Shown here: positions 15,686-26,004 of the stretch, piece by piece
How the letters are laid out: each line of letters opens with the position of its first letter
How positions within the stretch are numbered: the first letter of the stretch is position 1
NCBI GenBank assembly: GCA_020630795.1
Contig: JAHDIK010000022.1
Location: 1-45,990, forward strand
Direction: 5' to 3'
DNA length: 45,990 nt
Source: Colwellia sp.
GTDB taxonomy: Bacteria; Pseudomonadota; Gammaproteobacteria; Enterobacterales; Alteromonadaceae
Notes under the pieces: generated by a model
Databases searched by the model: none
What the model was told of the DNA's origin: nothing
Seen by the model: only the letters and a program-made list of their open reading frames with translations
Program-made: the position numbers and the translations under genes

Positions 15686-16746
15686 TGCGTAGGTTGGTGA
15701 ACATTCATCGTTTGACATCACGCAAACGCCAACAAGGTGTAGCACTCATTACTGTTATGCTAATCGTAGCGCTGGCCGCCATTTTAGCGACTCAAATGAG
15801 CAGCAAATTACAATTTCAGTTACAACGTACTGCAAATATAGAAGTTAACCAACAAGCTTATTGGTATGCAATGGGGGCTGAAGCGTTTGCAAAGCGCGTA
15901 TTGTTTATGTCGTTTGATGGTGAAGAAAACGTAACACACCTTGATCAGATTTGGGCGAGGGGAGAAAGTTCGTATCCAATCGACTACGGACAAATATCAG
16001 GTGAAATTACTGATATGCAATCGTGTTTTAATTTAAATGCGCTTCGCAAAAGTTCTACAACATCAGTCAGCAATAACACACCTACTGCCCCAAAAGGTAA
16101 AGCAAGTAGCAGTACTGAACCACATACAATGGCAATTACTGCATTAGAAAAATTGATTGTAGAATTGAACATAGAAAATGTGAGTAACTTTGAAGCAAAA
16201 GATATGGTTGACGCATTGACGGATTGGTTAGACTCAGACAGTTTTGTATCAAACAACGGTGGAGCGGAAGACAACGATTATTCATCGAAAGAATACCCAT
16301 ATCTGGCGGCTAATCATTATTTAGCAAGCGTAAATGAACTAAGGCTTATTGAGCATTTTACATTACCTATAATAGAAGCCTTAAAACCGCATGTATGTGT
16401 AATACCGAATAGCAATCTTCATAAAATAAATGTAAATACCATCGATGCTGATAACGTTGAAATATTGGTGGCATTGCTGGGTGTAAGCAAAGACGTCGCA
16501 CAAGAAATTATTTCAGCACGTCCTGATGAAGGGTACGCCAAAATTGACGATGTTTTTGTGTTACCTCAACTGACACAGTATAAATTAACTCAAGATCAAA
16601 AAGACCAGCTTGTAGTTGACAGTGAATACTTTACACTGAAAACCAAAACAAGTTTTAACGACAGCTTTTTCTTTTTAAACAGTATTATGAAAATAGAAAA
16701 TAATAAACAAATCAATGTGATCAGCCGCACTATAGGACGTGACTAA
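15685..16746 (+). CDS. gspK: Tip pseudopilin GspK
   Basis: A 353-residue large minor pseudopilin that caps the pseudopilus. The processing site is RQQG/VALITVMLIVALAAIL; as usual for GspK, Glu at +5 is absent, which suits the tip position. The body contains SCFNLNAL, a helical insert (residues about 145-225) and a C-terminal helix-hairpin-helix-like part (KINVNTIDADNVEILVALL). Overlaps gspJ and gspL by one base each. Confidence 0.95.
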   Translation: MRRLVNIHRLTSRKRQQGVALITVMLIVALAAILATQMSSKLQFQLQRTANIEVNQQAYWYAMGAEAFAKRVLFMSFDGEENVTHLDQIWARGESSYPIDYGQISGEITDMQSCFNLNALRKSSTTSVSNNTPTAPKGKASSSTEPHTMAITALEKLIVELNIENVSNFEAKDMVDALTDWLDSDSFVSNNGGAEDNDYSSKEYPYLAANHYLASVNELRLIEHFTLPIIEALKPHVCVIPNSNLHKINVNTIDADNVEILVALLGVSKDVAQEIISARPDEGYAKIDDVFVLPQLTQYKLTQDQKDQLVVDSEYFTLKTKTSFNDSFFFLNSIMKIENNKQINVISRTIGRD

Positions 16747-18020
16747 TGTCAGAAACACTATTTATTCGGCTAGGCAGCCAAGAGCATGATCCGATCCAAT
16801 GGCTAATATGGTCAACTCACCAACGTGAAATTATTGCGAGTGGCGACTTAAATCATGCATCAGAGCTAACGCACTTAACTGAAAAAGCGCAACATCGAAA
16901 AGTTATAGGTTTTGTACCCGGTAGTGATGTTGTTATAAAAAGTTTAAAGGTTCCCGGTAAGTCTTCACGGGCAATAACTGCCGCAACGCCTTACATGTTA
17001 GAAGACGATTTAGCACAAGATGTAGAATCACTCTTTTTTGCTTATAGTCAGGCAGTGTCAGACGATAAAGAAAACAACTGTTTTACAGTAGCGGTAGAGC
17101 ATGACCAAATCCAACAATGGAATGCATGGCTACAAAACGCCAACATAACATGTAAAACTTTGATTCCTGACGTATTGGCAATGCCAGTAATTACAGATCA
17201 AAAAACTGCGATACGTGTTAATGACCAAATACTTATTCGTGAATCTCAATGGCGTGCAATGACGGTTGATAGCCACGTATGGCCTATTATTGCGAACATG
17301 TGGAAGAGTCACGATGTAGAACCGCAAGACGATGATGGAACAACCGAAGAAAGTTCTTACGTTGAGAGTAATCAAGTTGTTGTTAATGCCTATTCCCCAT
17401 TACCAGAAGTAAGCAGTATTCAGGTTAATCATATGCCTGAAGAGTTACCTTTAGCCTTATTAGCTCAGCACGTTAATACGCAATTAATTAATTTATTACA
17501 AGGCGAGTACCATGTAAAAGAACAGCGCTCGTCTACACATACAAGTTGGTTATGGGTTGCAGGTATTGCCGCATGTGCTTTATTGGTAAATGTTGGATTA
17601 AAAGGCGCTCAATTAATACAGTTAAATAATCAGGTGGATGCGCTTGAAGCTAATATTATTTCAACGTATAAAAAAGCATTTCCTGAAACGAAACGTGTGC
17701 GAGTTTCTACCATAAAGTCACAACTACAACGTAAGTTGTCTGACGTAGGTGGCGCATCAAATCAAGCAAGGTTCTTGCCCATGTTGAACGAAATACAACC
17801 AGCTTTTAAGCAGGTTTCTGCTATGTCACCTGATTCATTGAAGTTTGACGCAAAACGCCAAGAAATACGCATCCAAGCTTCTTCAGACAACTATCAATCA
17901 TTCGACAAGTTTAAAATAGCATTAGAGAAAAGCGACTTTAAAGTATCTCAAGGTGCTCAAAATAACTTAGGAGACAAAGTGACAGGTTCGTTCACGATTT
18001 CCGCAAAAGGAGGCCGATAA
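16746..18020 (+). CDS. gspL: Type II secretion protein GspL
   Basis: A 424-residue inner-membrane protein that recruits the ATPase GspE. An actin-like cytoplasmic domain covers residues about 1-245, one membrane helix is near residues 262-280 (WLWVAGIAACALLVNVGL), and a periplasmic ferredoxin-like domain follows. Its ATG overlaps the gspK stop and its stop overlaps the gspM ATG by one base (AGGAGGCCGATAATG includes a strong ribosome-binding site for gspM). Confidence 0.94.
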   Translation: MSETLFIRLGSQEHDPIQWLIWSTHQREIIASGDLNHASELTHLTEKAQHRKVIGFVPGSDVVIKSLKVPGKSSRAITAATPYMLEDDLAQDVESLFFAYSQAVSDDKENNCFTVAVEHDQIQQWNAWLQNANITCKTLIPDVLAMPVITDQKTAIRVNDQILIRESQWRAMTVDSHVWPIIANMWKSHDVEPQDDDGTTEESSYVESNQVVVNAYSPLPEVSSIQVNHMPEELPLALLAQHVNTQLINLLQGEYHVKEQRSSTHTSWLWVAGIAACALLVNVGLKGAQLIQLNNQVDALEANIISTYKKAFPETKRVRVSTIKSQLQRKLSDVGGASNQARFLPMLNEIQPAFKQVSAMSPDSLKFDAKRQEIRIQASSDNYQSFDKFKIALEKSDFKVSQGAQNNLGDKVTGSFTISAKGGR

Positions 18021-18490
18021 TGAAAGAACGTTGGTTAGCACTTAACTTACGAGAGCAACGTTTAATATTGGCTATGGGTTCGGTAGTGGTGTTCTTTTTG
18101 TTATATACCCTTATTTGGAAGCCACTTAATAACAATATTGATAGCGCAACGAGTAAAGTGTCTCGCTATCAAAAATTACAAACACTTGTGAATACTGAAA
18201 CCGCTCGTTTTAAATCTATTGCAGATGCTGGCAGTAAAGCGCGAAGTTCAGGTAGTTTGTCTAGTATTGTGAACAGAACAGCAGGGCGCAATCAAATAGA
18301 CATTGCGAGAATGCAACCCAAAGGTGACGATATACAAGTATGGGTTGATGAAGTGTCTTTTAATCAATTATTAGCGTGGTTAGAACAATTGTCAACGCGT
18401 GAAAATATTAGCGTAAAAACAATTGATCTCATTAACGCAGATCAACCCGGTGTAGTAAAAGTACGAAGCTTACAATTAGGAAGACATTAA
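18020..18490 (+). CDS. gspM: Type II secretion protein GspM
   Basis: A 156-residue inner-membrane protein that pairs with GspL. It has the family start WLALNLREQRLILAMGSVVV and one membrane helix (residues about 17-35), then a coiled coil and a small periplasmic domain with VWVDEVSFNQLLAWLEQL. Preceded by a strong AGGAGG ribosome-binding site; overlaps both neighbours by one base. Confidence 0.94.
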   Translation: MKERWLALNLREQRLILAMGSVVVFFLLYTLIWKPLNNNIDSATSKVSRYQKLQTLVNTETARFKSIADAGSKARSSGSLSSIVNRTAGRNQIDIARMQPKGDDIQVWVDEVSFNQLLAWLEQLSTRENISVKTIDLINADQPGVVKVRSLQLGRH

Positions 18491-19233
18491 TGAAGAAGTG
18501 GTTATTAGGCGTTGTCTTTTTTGTTGTATTGTATGTGTTTTTTGTTGTCGCAAGAACGCCTGCTCAGTGGGTTATTCAGCAGGCTAATTTGCCCAGCAAT
18601 GTTGTTCTTCAAGGTGTTGAAGGAACGGTTTGGAATACCCAAATAGAACAGGTTATTGTTAATGGTTATACAATTAATTTAGTAACTTCGAAAGTCAGTA
18701 TTTTGTCTTTGTTTACCTTGAATCCAAGTGTCGACGTAACGTTTGGTGGAGCTTTAGTGAATGGCCCTGAGGGTAAAGCAACGCTGAGTCATTTGTTAGA
18801 CAACATTCGTGTTACCGACGCGACGGTAAATGTATTAGCGAATGACGTGGCGCAACAACTCGATCTCCCTATCCCGTTAACAGCTAAAAAATATGTAGAT
18901 TTAACACTAAACGAGTTTGAAATGGGCGCGCCTGTTTGTTCGCACTTAAATGGCGATATACGATGGAATAGCGGTAGTGTTAATGCACTCGACCAAAACG
19001 TAAAGCTGGGTAATTTAAAGGCAGAATTGAGTTGTAATAAAGGTGAAGCTTTAATTAAATTTGACCCTAAAAATGATTTAGGGTTAGCGCTTTCAGTTAA
19101 TATTCATTCTTTAGAGCGAGTTTCTGGCAACGGTTTTATTAAGCCAGGTAACAAATTTCCAAAAGCGTTGAACGAAGTTTTACCGTTTTTAGGACGTCCT
19201 GATAATCAGGGGCGTTACAAACTAAATTTCTAG
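18490..19233 (+). CDS. gspN: Type II secretion protein GspN
   Basis: A 247-residue protein with one N-terminal helix (residues about 4-22) and a periplasmic beta-rich domain. QGVEGTVWN (residues about 42-50) and GRPDNQGRYKLNF at the end are typical of GspN. Its role is accessory and it is dispensable in some systems. It is the last gene of the operon; 172 bases without a clear terminator separate it from the efflux genes. Confidence 0.93.
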   Translation: MKKWLLGVVFFVVLYVFFVVARTPAQWVIQQANLPSNVVLQGVEGTVWNTQIEQVIVNGYTINLVTSKVSILSLFTLNPSVDVTFGGALVNGPEGKATLSHLLDNIRVTDATVNVLANDVAQQLDLPIPLTAKKYVDLTLNEFEMGAPVCSHLNGDIRWNSGSVNALDQNVKLGNLKAELSCNKGEALIKFDPKNDLGLALSVNIHSLERVSGNGFIKPGNKFPKALNEVLPFLGRPDNQGRYKLNF

Positions 19234-19405
19234 TTAATCTATATTATTCTTTCATCTCGCCCATGTGATTTAATCCCTTTATTTGGTCCAGATGTAAGGC
19301 TTTTCGCTGTTTTAGCTTTTCTTGCTAATTGTAAAAATACGTAAATTTATTTCTATATTTATTTAAAATTGGTATCGTTATCTTTTTTTGGGAAGGTGAG
19401 CCAAT

Positions 19406-20797
19406 TTGAAGCTCGGTTGTATATTATTTGTTACTTTATTGTGTGCGTGTTCGAGTATAGATAACACTCAAAGTAACACAGATATTGAAATGGATATTCC
19501 AAATTTATGGGGAGAAGGGAGTGCGCAATCCTCTTTTCAGGAAGGTGTTGCTTCAACTGTCGAATGGGGAGTTGTATTGCCATCGTCTATTCAAGCAATG
19601 CTTGATAATGCATTATCTAATAATCAACAACTACGTATTGCCAGCCTAAAGGTGCAACAAGGGCTTTTAGACGTAAAAGCGTCTTCAGGGTTAAGCTGGC
19701 CCGAGTTGAAATTGTTGATGGCTCATCGTCAATCTCAGTCGTTAAACAGCAATTTAGTAAAAAGTAGTAATACCGTCTCTTCTTTAGGCATTAATGCAAG
19801 TTGGGAGATTGATTTATGGCGAAGACTAGCCGATGGAACTGACTCAGTAAGTTGGACATTAGCGGCAAAAGAACAAGAGCTTGAGGCTGTTAAATTATCT
19901 GTTATGGCACAAGTTATAATAGGGTGGCTGAATGTTATTGAACAAAATAACTTACTTGCATTGAATAAAAAAAACATCGCCAATCAAAAGCGACGTTTAC
20001 AAATGTCGATGTTAAGACTAGATAATGGATTAGCAACTAGCATTGATATTCGAAATGCAAAAACAAGCTACAAACGCTTAACAGATACTGAGCAAGTTAT
20101 TCAATTTCGTCGAGACCAAGCGTTACGTAAGCTTCAGTTGGTTCTTGGTGCATATCCATCTGCTCAAATGATTGATGATTTAACGTTACCGAAAGTAGTA
20201 GACCTAAACGTAAATACATCTCCAAAAGACATTTTACTTAATCGTCCAGACGTATTAGCTGCAGAATCTACATTGATTGCGTCAGGTTTTTCTTGGAATG
20301 CCGCAGAAAAAAAGAAACTTCCAAGATTATCTTTAACGCTGAATTATGACGTAAAACGAGATTCTATATCTGAGCTGTTTGATTTTGATTATTGGTTGAA
20401 TGCTGTTACAGCGTCGTTGGTTCAACCGATTTTTTATCGTGGAATGCTTTCTGCTCAAGCTGAAAAAGCGAAATTGCAGCGAGATATTCAATTAGCTCAT
20501 TATAAATCAACCTTATTAACTGCATGGCAAGAAGTAGAAAATACACTGCAAAACGATACTGTGTTGAAAGAACGTCAAATATTACTTAATCAGGCTTTGT
20601 ATCAAGCTCAGTATGCAGAGCAACAGACAGAAAACCAATATACACAAGGTTTAGCGACAAGCTTTGAATTGTTATCAGCTCAACGAACTCGTACTTCGGT
20701 AGAAACCGACGCTGTAAAAATAGCGATTGCCCGCGTTAAAAACCGTATTCAATTAACCCTAGCGCTGGGCTTACCCTCTCAGCTAAATACGAATTAG
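19406..20797 (+). CDS. Outer-membrane efflux lipoprotein (TolC/NodT family)
   Basis: A 463-residue outer-membrane channel of a tripartite exporter. It starts at TTG (19406) with AAGGTGAG 5 bases upstream. The lipoprotein signal ends in the lipobox LCAC-SS near residue 15, giving a lipidated mature N-terminus. Two outer-membrane efflux repeats follow, with the long alpha-helical hairpins of this family and segments such as SWEIDLWRR, LLNRPDVLAAES and LTAWQEVENTL. It precedes the adaptor by 9 bases, so the three exporter genes form one operon. The substrate is unknown. Confidence 0.93.
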   Translation: MKLGCILFVTLLCACSSIDNTQSNTDIEMDIPNLWGEGSAQSSFQEGVASTVEWGVVLPSSIQAMLDNALSNNQQLRIASLKVQQGLLDVKASSGLSWPELKLLMAHRQSQSLNSNLVKSSNTVSSLGINASWEIDLWRRLADGTDSVSWTLAAKEQELEAVKLSVMAQVIIGWLNVIEQNNLLALNKKNIANQKRRLQMSMLRLDNGLATSIDIRNAKTSYKRLTDTEQVIQFRRDQALRKLQLVLGAYPSAQMIDDLTLPKVVDLNVNTSPKDILLNRPDVLAAESTLIASGFSWNAAEKKKLPRLSLTLNYDVKRDSISELFDFDYWLNAVTASLVQPIFYRGMLSAQAEKAKLQRDIQLAHYKSTLLTAWQEVENTLQNDTVLKERQILLNQALYQAQYAEQQTENQYTQGLATSFELLSAQRTRTSVETDAVKIAIARVKNRIQLTLALGLPSQLNTN

Positions 20798-20806
20798 AAA
20801 CTCATC

Positions 20807-21997
20807 ATGTTAAAAAGTAAGTTAATTAATGCAATTCCATTTTTAGTTGCTCTACTCGCCATTATAGTCGTGTTGTTTGCGTTAGATTTTTTTAAGCCAG
20901 CTCCTGAGAAAAAAGAGTATAAGGCTAAAAAAATTAAAGTGTTTACAGAGCAAACAAAAGTTAAAAAAACACAACTGTACGCCTATAGTCAAGGAGAAGT
21001 AAAACCTCAACAACAGGTTGAAATTAAATCGCAAGTTGAAGGGCACATTGTCTATGTGTCGCCCAATTTAGTAACTGGCGGAAGAATCAATAAAGGGCAA
21101 TTATTGCTGCGTATTGATGACTCTGACTACAAGCTACAAGTCATTCAGCGTGAAGCGAAGGTGGCGCAAACTAAGCAATTACTTGAAAAAGTGAAAGCTC
21201 AGGCACGCATTGCTCAACAAGAATTAGCAGATTTAGGAAGAGATAACGCTAATGATCTTGCACGATGGTTACCACAATTAGCGCATGCTGAAGCCGAAGT
21301 TAAATCGGCGAAAGCCTTGTTAGACGAAGCTAAATTGGATTTATCGCGTACTCAAATTGTTGCACCATTTAATGGTGTGGTGCGCAAAGAGTCTGTAAAT
21401 ATAGAGCAGCACGTAGGGCGAAATGGTTATTTAGCCACACTTTATGCAAACGATATTATGGAAGTTAGTCTGGCGCTTAACGGTAAGCAGTTAGATATTT
21501 TAGATGTGCCACTTGATTACTTTAATGACGACTACAACAGCGGTATTTCCGTTGTATTATCAACGGAACTAGGTGGTAAGCTTTTAGAGTGGCCAGCCAA
21601 ATTAATGAGAACAGAAGGGCAGTTCGATACACGTACACGTACCATCAACGTGGTTGCAGAAATACATCAAAAAAATCATCTGCAACAGGTAATACCGGGA
21701 CTCTTTGTAAATGCAAAAATTTCTGGGAAAAGCATTCCTAAGGCAACGTCTCTATCTAGAACCACTGTTCGCCCTAATAATATGGTTTGGTATGTTGATC
21801 AAAACGACAGGCTTCGAGTTACACAGGTTACTCCCATATACCGAAATAACGACGTTGTTATTATTACAGGGTTACCCAATAAAACACGTGTTGTTACCTC
21901 TGCTTTATTAGCTCCAACCCCAGGTACTTTAGTTAAAGCAATTAAACAGTCTACCACTAAAACGGTAAAAACAAGCGCGCGAGACAATAACATATGA
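20807..21997 (+). CDS. RND efflux periplasmic adaptor subunit (HlyD/AcrA-type)
   Basis: A 396-residue adaptor anchored by an N-terminal membrane helix (residues about 5-25). The first lipoyl half motif is QVEIKSQVEGHIVYVSP (near 67-83), followed by a coiled-coil hairpin (about 110-170) and the second half, LSRTQIVAPFNGVVRKESVN. The beta-barrel and membrane-proximal domains complete the protein. The stop overlaps the start of the permease gene by 4 bases (ATGA), showing translational coupling. Confidence 0.94.
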   Translation: MLKSKLINAIPFLVALLAIIVVLFALDFFKPAPEKKEYKAKKIKVFTEQTKVKKTQLYAYSQGEVKPQQQVEIKSQVEGHIVYVSPNLVTGGRINKGQLLLRIDDSDYKLQVIQREAKVAQTKQLLEKVKAQARIAQQELADLGRDNANDLARWLPQLAHAEAEVKSAKALLDEAKLDLSRTQIVAPFNGVVRKESVNIEQHVGRNGYLATLYANDIMEVSLALNGKQLDILDVPLDYFNDDYNSGISVVLSTELGGKLLEWPAKLMRTEGQFDTRTRTINVVAEIHQKNHLQQVIPGLFVNAKISGKSIPKATSLSRTTVRPNNMVWYVDQNDRLRVTQVTPIYRNNDVVIITGLPNKTRVVTSALLAPTPGTLVKAIKQSTTKTVKTSARDNNI

Positions 21998-24900
21998 GAT
22001 CGTTAGTTTCGTGGTGGGTAAAAAACCCAATTGCTGCCAATTTATTAATGGTAACGCTCATTGTTGCTGGCTTAGTGAGTTATTTCAATAGTATTGAAAA
22101 AGAGCCATTTCCAACGGTTAAGCTTGCAATAATGGATGTTTCAATGCGTTGGCCTGGTGCTGGTCCTAGAGATATTGAAGATCAAATTATTATTCGTTTT
22201 GAAGATGCAGTTAAAAATGTAGAAGGTATAAAAAGCATTACCTCTATTTCAAATGAAGGGCGCGCGAAGCTTGTTATTAAAGGTAAAGAGCGAGTAGACC
22301 GCCGTAAGTTTGCCGAAGAAATTCGAGAAAAAATTAACTCAGTTAATGGCTTGCCTACAAATGCTGAACGCCCAGTAGTTACTGAACGAACCAACAGTGA
22401 TGAAATGATCAGAATTGCACTACATGGCCATATCGATAGAGATATATTGTCTGGCTTATCACATCAAATACGTAAGGAAGTTGCCGCTTTACCGTTAATT
22501 TCAAACGTTAAACTTCGAGGGCAAGGTTACGCTGAAATCGCCATTGAAATAACAGAACAAGCCATGAGTATATACGACATAACAATTGATGAAGTGTCGT
22601 CTGCCATCAAAAATTCTTCCATCAATGCGTCAACCGGAACGGTTCGAGATGAAGCCGGCGTACTAATGCTAAGTGTGCGTAACAGGGCCGAATACCAGCA
22701 AGAGTTTGAAGATATTGTTATTAGACAAAACAACGATGGCGCAAGTTTATATTTAAAAGACATCGCAACGATTAAAGACGGTTTAAGCGAAACGAAATAT
22801 ATATCTACTTTTGATGGTGAAACCGCAATTTTAATCGATGTGATGAACAGTGATTATATGGACATCCCCAAAATGTCTAAATATGTTAATGACTATGTTG
22901 ATAAGAAGAATGCTCAATTACCTGATGGCATCAAGTTAACTATTTGGTCTGATTGGAATGAGGCCTATCAAAGCCGTTTGTCTACTATATTCTCCAGCGC
23001 GCTAAGTGGCTTAGTATTAGTGTTTATATTGCTGATGTTGTTTTTGCAGCCCAAAATAGCCTTGTGGGTTACTGCTGGCATTGCCACCGCCTTTGCAGCA
23101 AGTTTTGCGTTGTTACCAGCTTTTGGCGTATCGCTCAATATGCTGTCGTTATTCGCTTTTTTGATGGTGATTGGTATTGTTGTTGATGACGCTATAGTCA
23201 TTGGTGAAAGCGTGCACTTAGCAAATGAAAACGGTCATCACGATGAAGAAGCAGCTATTGTTGGCGTGTCAAACGTGGCAAAGCCTGTACTTTTTGGTGT
23301 GCTTACAACCATGGTTGTGTTTGCTCCAATGGCTTTTTTACCCGGCAGTACGGCTGAGTTTACACGCTCGATCGCTATTGTTGTTATATTGTCGCTAGCG
23401 TTCTCATTATTTGAAGCGCTTTGTATTTTGCCTACTCATTTGCGTCATTTAAAACATAAAGAAAAAAATGACACCAAATCCACACTAGAAAACTTTCAAG
23501 AAAAAATAGCAAATAGCTTAGACACACTTAACTTTAGGGTATATATCCCCTTTATTACCTTGTGTCATAAACACAAATATACTGTAATTTTATTGTTTAT
23601 TGGTGCATTTATCATTGGTATTAGCCTGCTTAAAAATAACTATATTAAGCAGTCGTTTATGCCTCAAATATCTGACGATAAAATTCGATTGACCGTGAAT
23701 TTGCCGCCAACAGCAACGCATGAAAGAATGATTCAGGTACTGTCTCAAATACGGGAAGGCCAGCAAAAGTTATTTGATTATGTGGGTGAGTTTGAGCAAG
23801 CATCCCTTGTTGAACATGATTACACACAAGTGTGGGGTACAACGGTTGTGAGCGAAATGAAATTGGTTCAGTTTGAAAAAAGAGCGATAAATATTCAAAC
23901 CGCCACTGAAAAGCTACAAGCGTTTATTGGAGATATTCCAGACGCAGAAGAAATTGAACTAAAATCTACCTTAAATACACAAGAGCCACGTGTTGGATTT
24001 AGCCTACATTCTACAGACATTGAAGCGTTAAAAGAGGGAGTTACCGACCTTAAAGCACATATAGCAACGTATGCAGGAATTTTTATGCTGCGCGATAATC
24101 TTGATAAAGGAAGTCAAGAAATGGTGTTTCACTTAAAACCAGGAGCTGAAACATTAGGTATTAGTTTAAAAGATGTAACCAAGCAAATTAAGCAAGCATA
24201 CTTTGGTCAAGAAGTGCAGCGTTTACCCCGTATTGGTGGTGATGTGCGTGTTAAGGTTATGTACTCGCGCGTCGAAAGAGAATCAATAGATACACTTCAG
24301 CATTTAAAAATTAGAACGCGCGACGGGAGAGAAATTCCGCTCATGTCCGTTGTTGATGTTGAAATTACCGCAGGTATACAGCGTATTATTCGTCGCGACG
24401 GTTCAAAAGTTGGTTACATATACGCTGAATATTCTGGTAACGACCGCGCAAGTATGATTCGCGATGTTAAAGAAAACTTTATTCCTGCATGGCAAAAGCG
24501 TCACCCTCAAGTGCAATACGGGCGCGGAGACCGAATGCAAGATGAAGATGAGTTTACGCAAACGGTAATTTTATTAGAGGGCTTGGCGATCATGGTGGCG
24601 TATATGTTAATGGCGATAGCTTTTCGTTCATATAGCCAACCACTACTCATTATGAGCGCTATTCCTTTTGGCTTTTTAGGTGCATTGTTGGGGCATTTTA
24701 TTCATGACACAAGTTATGGCATGTTTTCTATGTTGGGTATATTAGCGGCATCGGGCGTTGTAATAAATGACAACCTAGTGCTTGTTGATGCAATAAACCG
24801 ATTTAAAGCTCAAGGAAAAAATGTAACCGACTCAGTTATGATGGCGTGTAAGTTACGTTTTAGGCCAATAATATTAACCTCTATGACTACGTTTATTGGC

Positions 24901-25092
24901 TTAATGCCAATGCTTTCAGCACAAAGCGTTCAGGCTAAATTTCTTATACCTATGGTTGTATCGCTTGCCTATGGAGTAGTTGCCGCAACAATAATTACCT
25001 TAGTATTTGTACCTTGTTTGTATTGTGTCGCTTGTGAAATACAACAAAAATGGCACAACACTAAACGTAAACTGGGAGCGGTAGAAGCTTAA
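21994..25092 (+). CDS. RND efflux inner-membrane permease
   Basis: A 1032-residue proton-driven pump of the AcrB/MdtB class with the expected 12 membrane helices in two halves and two large periplasmic loops. The proton-relay aspartates in helix 4 are present (GIVVDDAIVIGE; Asp398-Asp399). In helix 10 the AcrB lysine is not seen; the segment reads ASGVVINDNLVLVDAINRF, as in a subgroup of RND pumps. Its substrate cannot be told from sequence. No local regulator gene accompanies the operon. The last 4 bases overlap the convergent yrfG. Confidence 0.95.
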   Translation: MRSLVSWWVKNPIAANLLMVTLIVAGLVSYFNSIEKEPFPTVKLAIMDVSMRWPGAGPRDIEDQIIIRFEDAVKNVEGIKSITSISNEGRAKLVIKGKERVDRRKFAEEIREKINSVNGLPTNAERPVVTERTNSDEMIRIALHGHIDRDILSGLSHQIRKEVAALPLISNVKLRGQGYAEIAIEITEQAMSIYDITIDEVSSAIKNSSINASTGTVRDEAGVLMLSVRNRAEYQQEFEDIVIRQNNDGASLYLKDIATIKDGLSETKYISTFDGETAILIDVMNSDYMDIPKMSKYVNDYVDKKNAQLPDGIKLTIWSDWNEAYQSRLSTIFSSALSGLVLVFILLMLFLQPKIALWVTAGIATAFAASFALLPAFGVSLNMLSLFAFLMVIGIVVDDAIVIGESVHLANENGHHDEEAAIVGVSNVAKPVLFGVLTTMVVFAPMAFLPGSTAEFTRSIAIVVILSLAFSLFEALCILPTHLRHLKHKEKNDTKSTLENFQEKIANSLDTLNFRVYIPFITLCHKHKYTVILLFIGAFIIGISLLKNNYIKQSFMPQISDDKIRLTVNLPPTATHERMIQVLSQIREGQQKLFDYVGEFEQASLVEHDYTQVWGTTVVSEMKLVQFEKRAINIQTATEKLQAFIGDIPDAEEIELKSTLNTQEPRVGFSLHSTDIEALKEGVTDLKAHIATYAGIFMLRDNLDKGSQEMVFHLKPGAETLGISLKDVTKQIKQAYFGQEVQRLPRIGGDVRVKVMYSRVERESIDTLQHLKIRTRDGREIPLMSVVDVEITAGIQRIIRRDGSKVGYIYAEYSGNDRASMIRDVKENFIPAWQKRHPQVQYGRGDRMQDEDEFTQTVILLEGLAIMVAYMLMAIAFRSYSQPLLIMSAIPFGFLGALLGHFIHDTSYGMFSMLGILAASGVVINDNLVLVDAINRFKAQGKNVTDSVMMACKLRFRPIILTSMTTFIGLMPMLSAQSVQAKFLIPMVVSLAYGVVAATIITLVFVPCLYCVACEIQQKWHNTKRKLGAVEA

Positions 25093-25760
25093 CGGGTAAT
25101 ATCTGCTATAAGCGTGCGATAGTCAGTAGTGTAGTCATAACCTTGTAGACGTTCTGTACATATCTCGTCTTGTTGAGAGTCGGGGTTGGCAACAGCCAGT
25201 AAATGCTTAATACCAAATGTTTTTGCGCTGTCGAGTATGCTTAAGCTGTCGTCAACAAAGAGTGTTGTTTCGTTGTCAAATTTTAGGTCTTGCTGTAATT
25301 GGGTCCACAATAATTGTGACTCTTTTGTCGCGTTGTATTGATGTGTAGAAATAAGCTGGTCAATATGTTCATCAAGCGCTGTTTTTTCCACTTTTAATGA
25401 CAAGCTGTTCGGGTGTGCATTAGTTACTAATACTACTTTTTTGCCAGCGGCTTTCAGGGCGTCTAAAAAAGGTAAAGTGTCAGGGCGTAATGATATTTTA
25501 TGTTCGATTTCTCGCTTTAACTCTACTATGGGTAGGTTTAACTTATCTTCCCAGTAATCTAAGCAGTACCATTCAATTTCACCTGAAACGAGAGCGGTTT
25601 GTTCGCTAATGTATTGTTGTGCTTGGGCGAGAGAGATATTTTGCGCTTCTGCATACCTAAACGGAAGGTGAGTTTGCCAAAAGTAGTTGTCAAAATGTAA
25701 GTCGAGAAGAGTTCCGTCCATATCAAGTAATACGGTTTGTATTGCTGACCAATTAAGCAT
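25089..25760 (-). CDS. yrfG: GMP/IMP nucleotidase YrfG (HAD family)
   Basis: A 223-residue HAD-superfamily phosphatase that dephosphorylates purine mononucleotides. Motif I is LLDMDGTLLDL (near residues 11-21), motif II is VLVTNAH (about 108-114), the motif III lysine lies in NATKES, and motif IV is LFVDDSLSIL. The segments FDNYFWQTHLPFRYA and EWYCLDYWEDKL are very like E. coli YrfG. In E. coli yrfG adjoins hslR; here the secretion and efflux operons lie between them. Confidence 0.95.
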   Translation of the reverse strand: MLNWSAIQTVLLDMDGTLLDLHFDNYFWQTHLPFRYAEAQNISLAQAQQYISEQTALVSGEIEWYCLDYWEDKLNLPIVELKREIEHKISLRPDTLPFLDALKAAGKKVVLVTNAHPNSLSLKVEKTALDEHIDQLISTHQYNATKESQLLWTQLQQDLKFDNETTLFVDDSLSILDSAKTFGIKHLLAVANPDSQQDEICTERLQGYDYTTDYRTLIADITR

Positions 25761-26004
25761 AAATGACTTCCTACGTGTGGATTAAGGTATGGCTCTTTAG
25801 TGTTAATTATATCTGTGAGGCGGGTAACTTTCGATAGTTTTTAGATTGATAAGTTATTTTGTTTAATATGCGTGTATTTTTAATTAATGTTATGAGGCGA
25901 CTGTTTTACATTGAGCAAATTTTAAGCCTTAAATATCAACACGCCAAGATGTTATCATGCTATCCTAAAAGAAATTGTTTAGTCGTTGTAAGGTGCAAAT
26001 ATCA

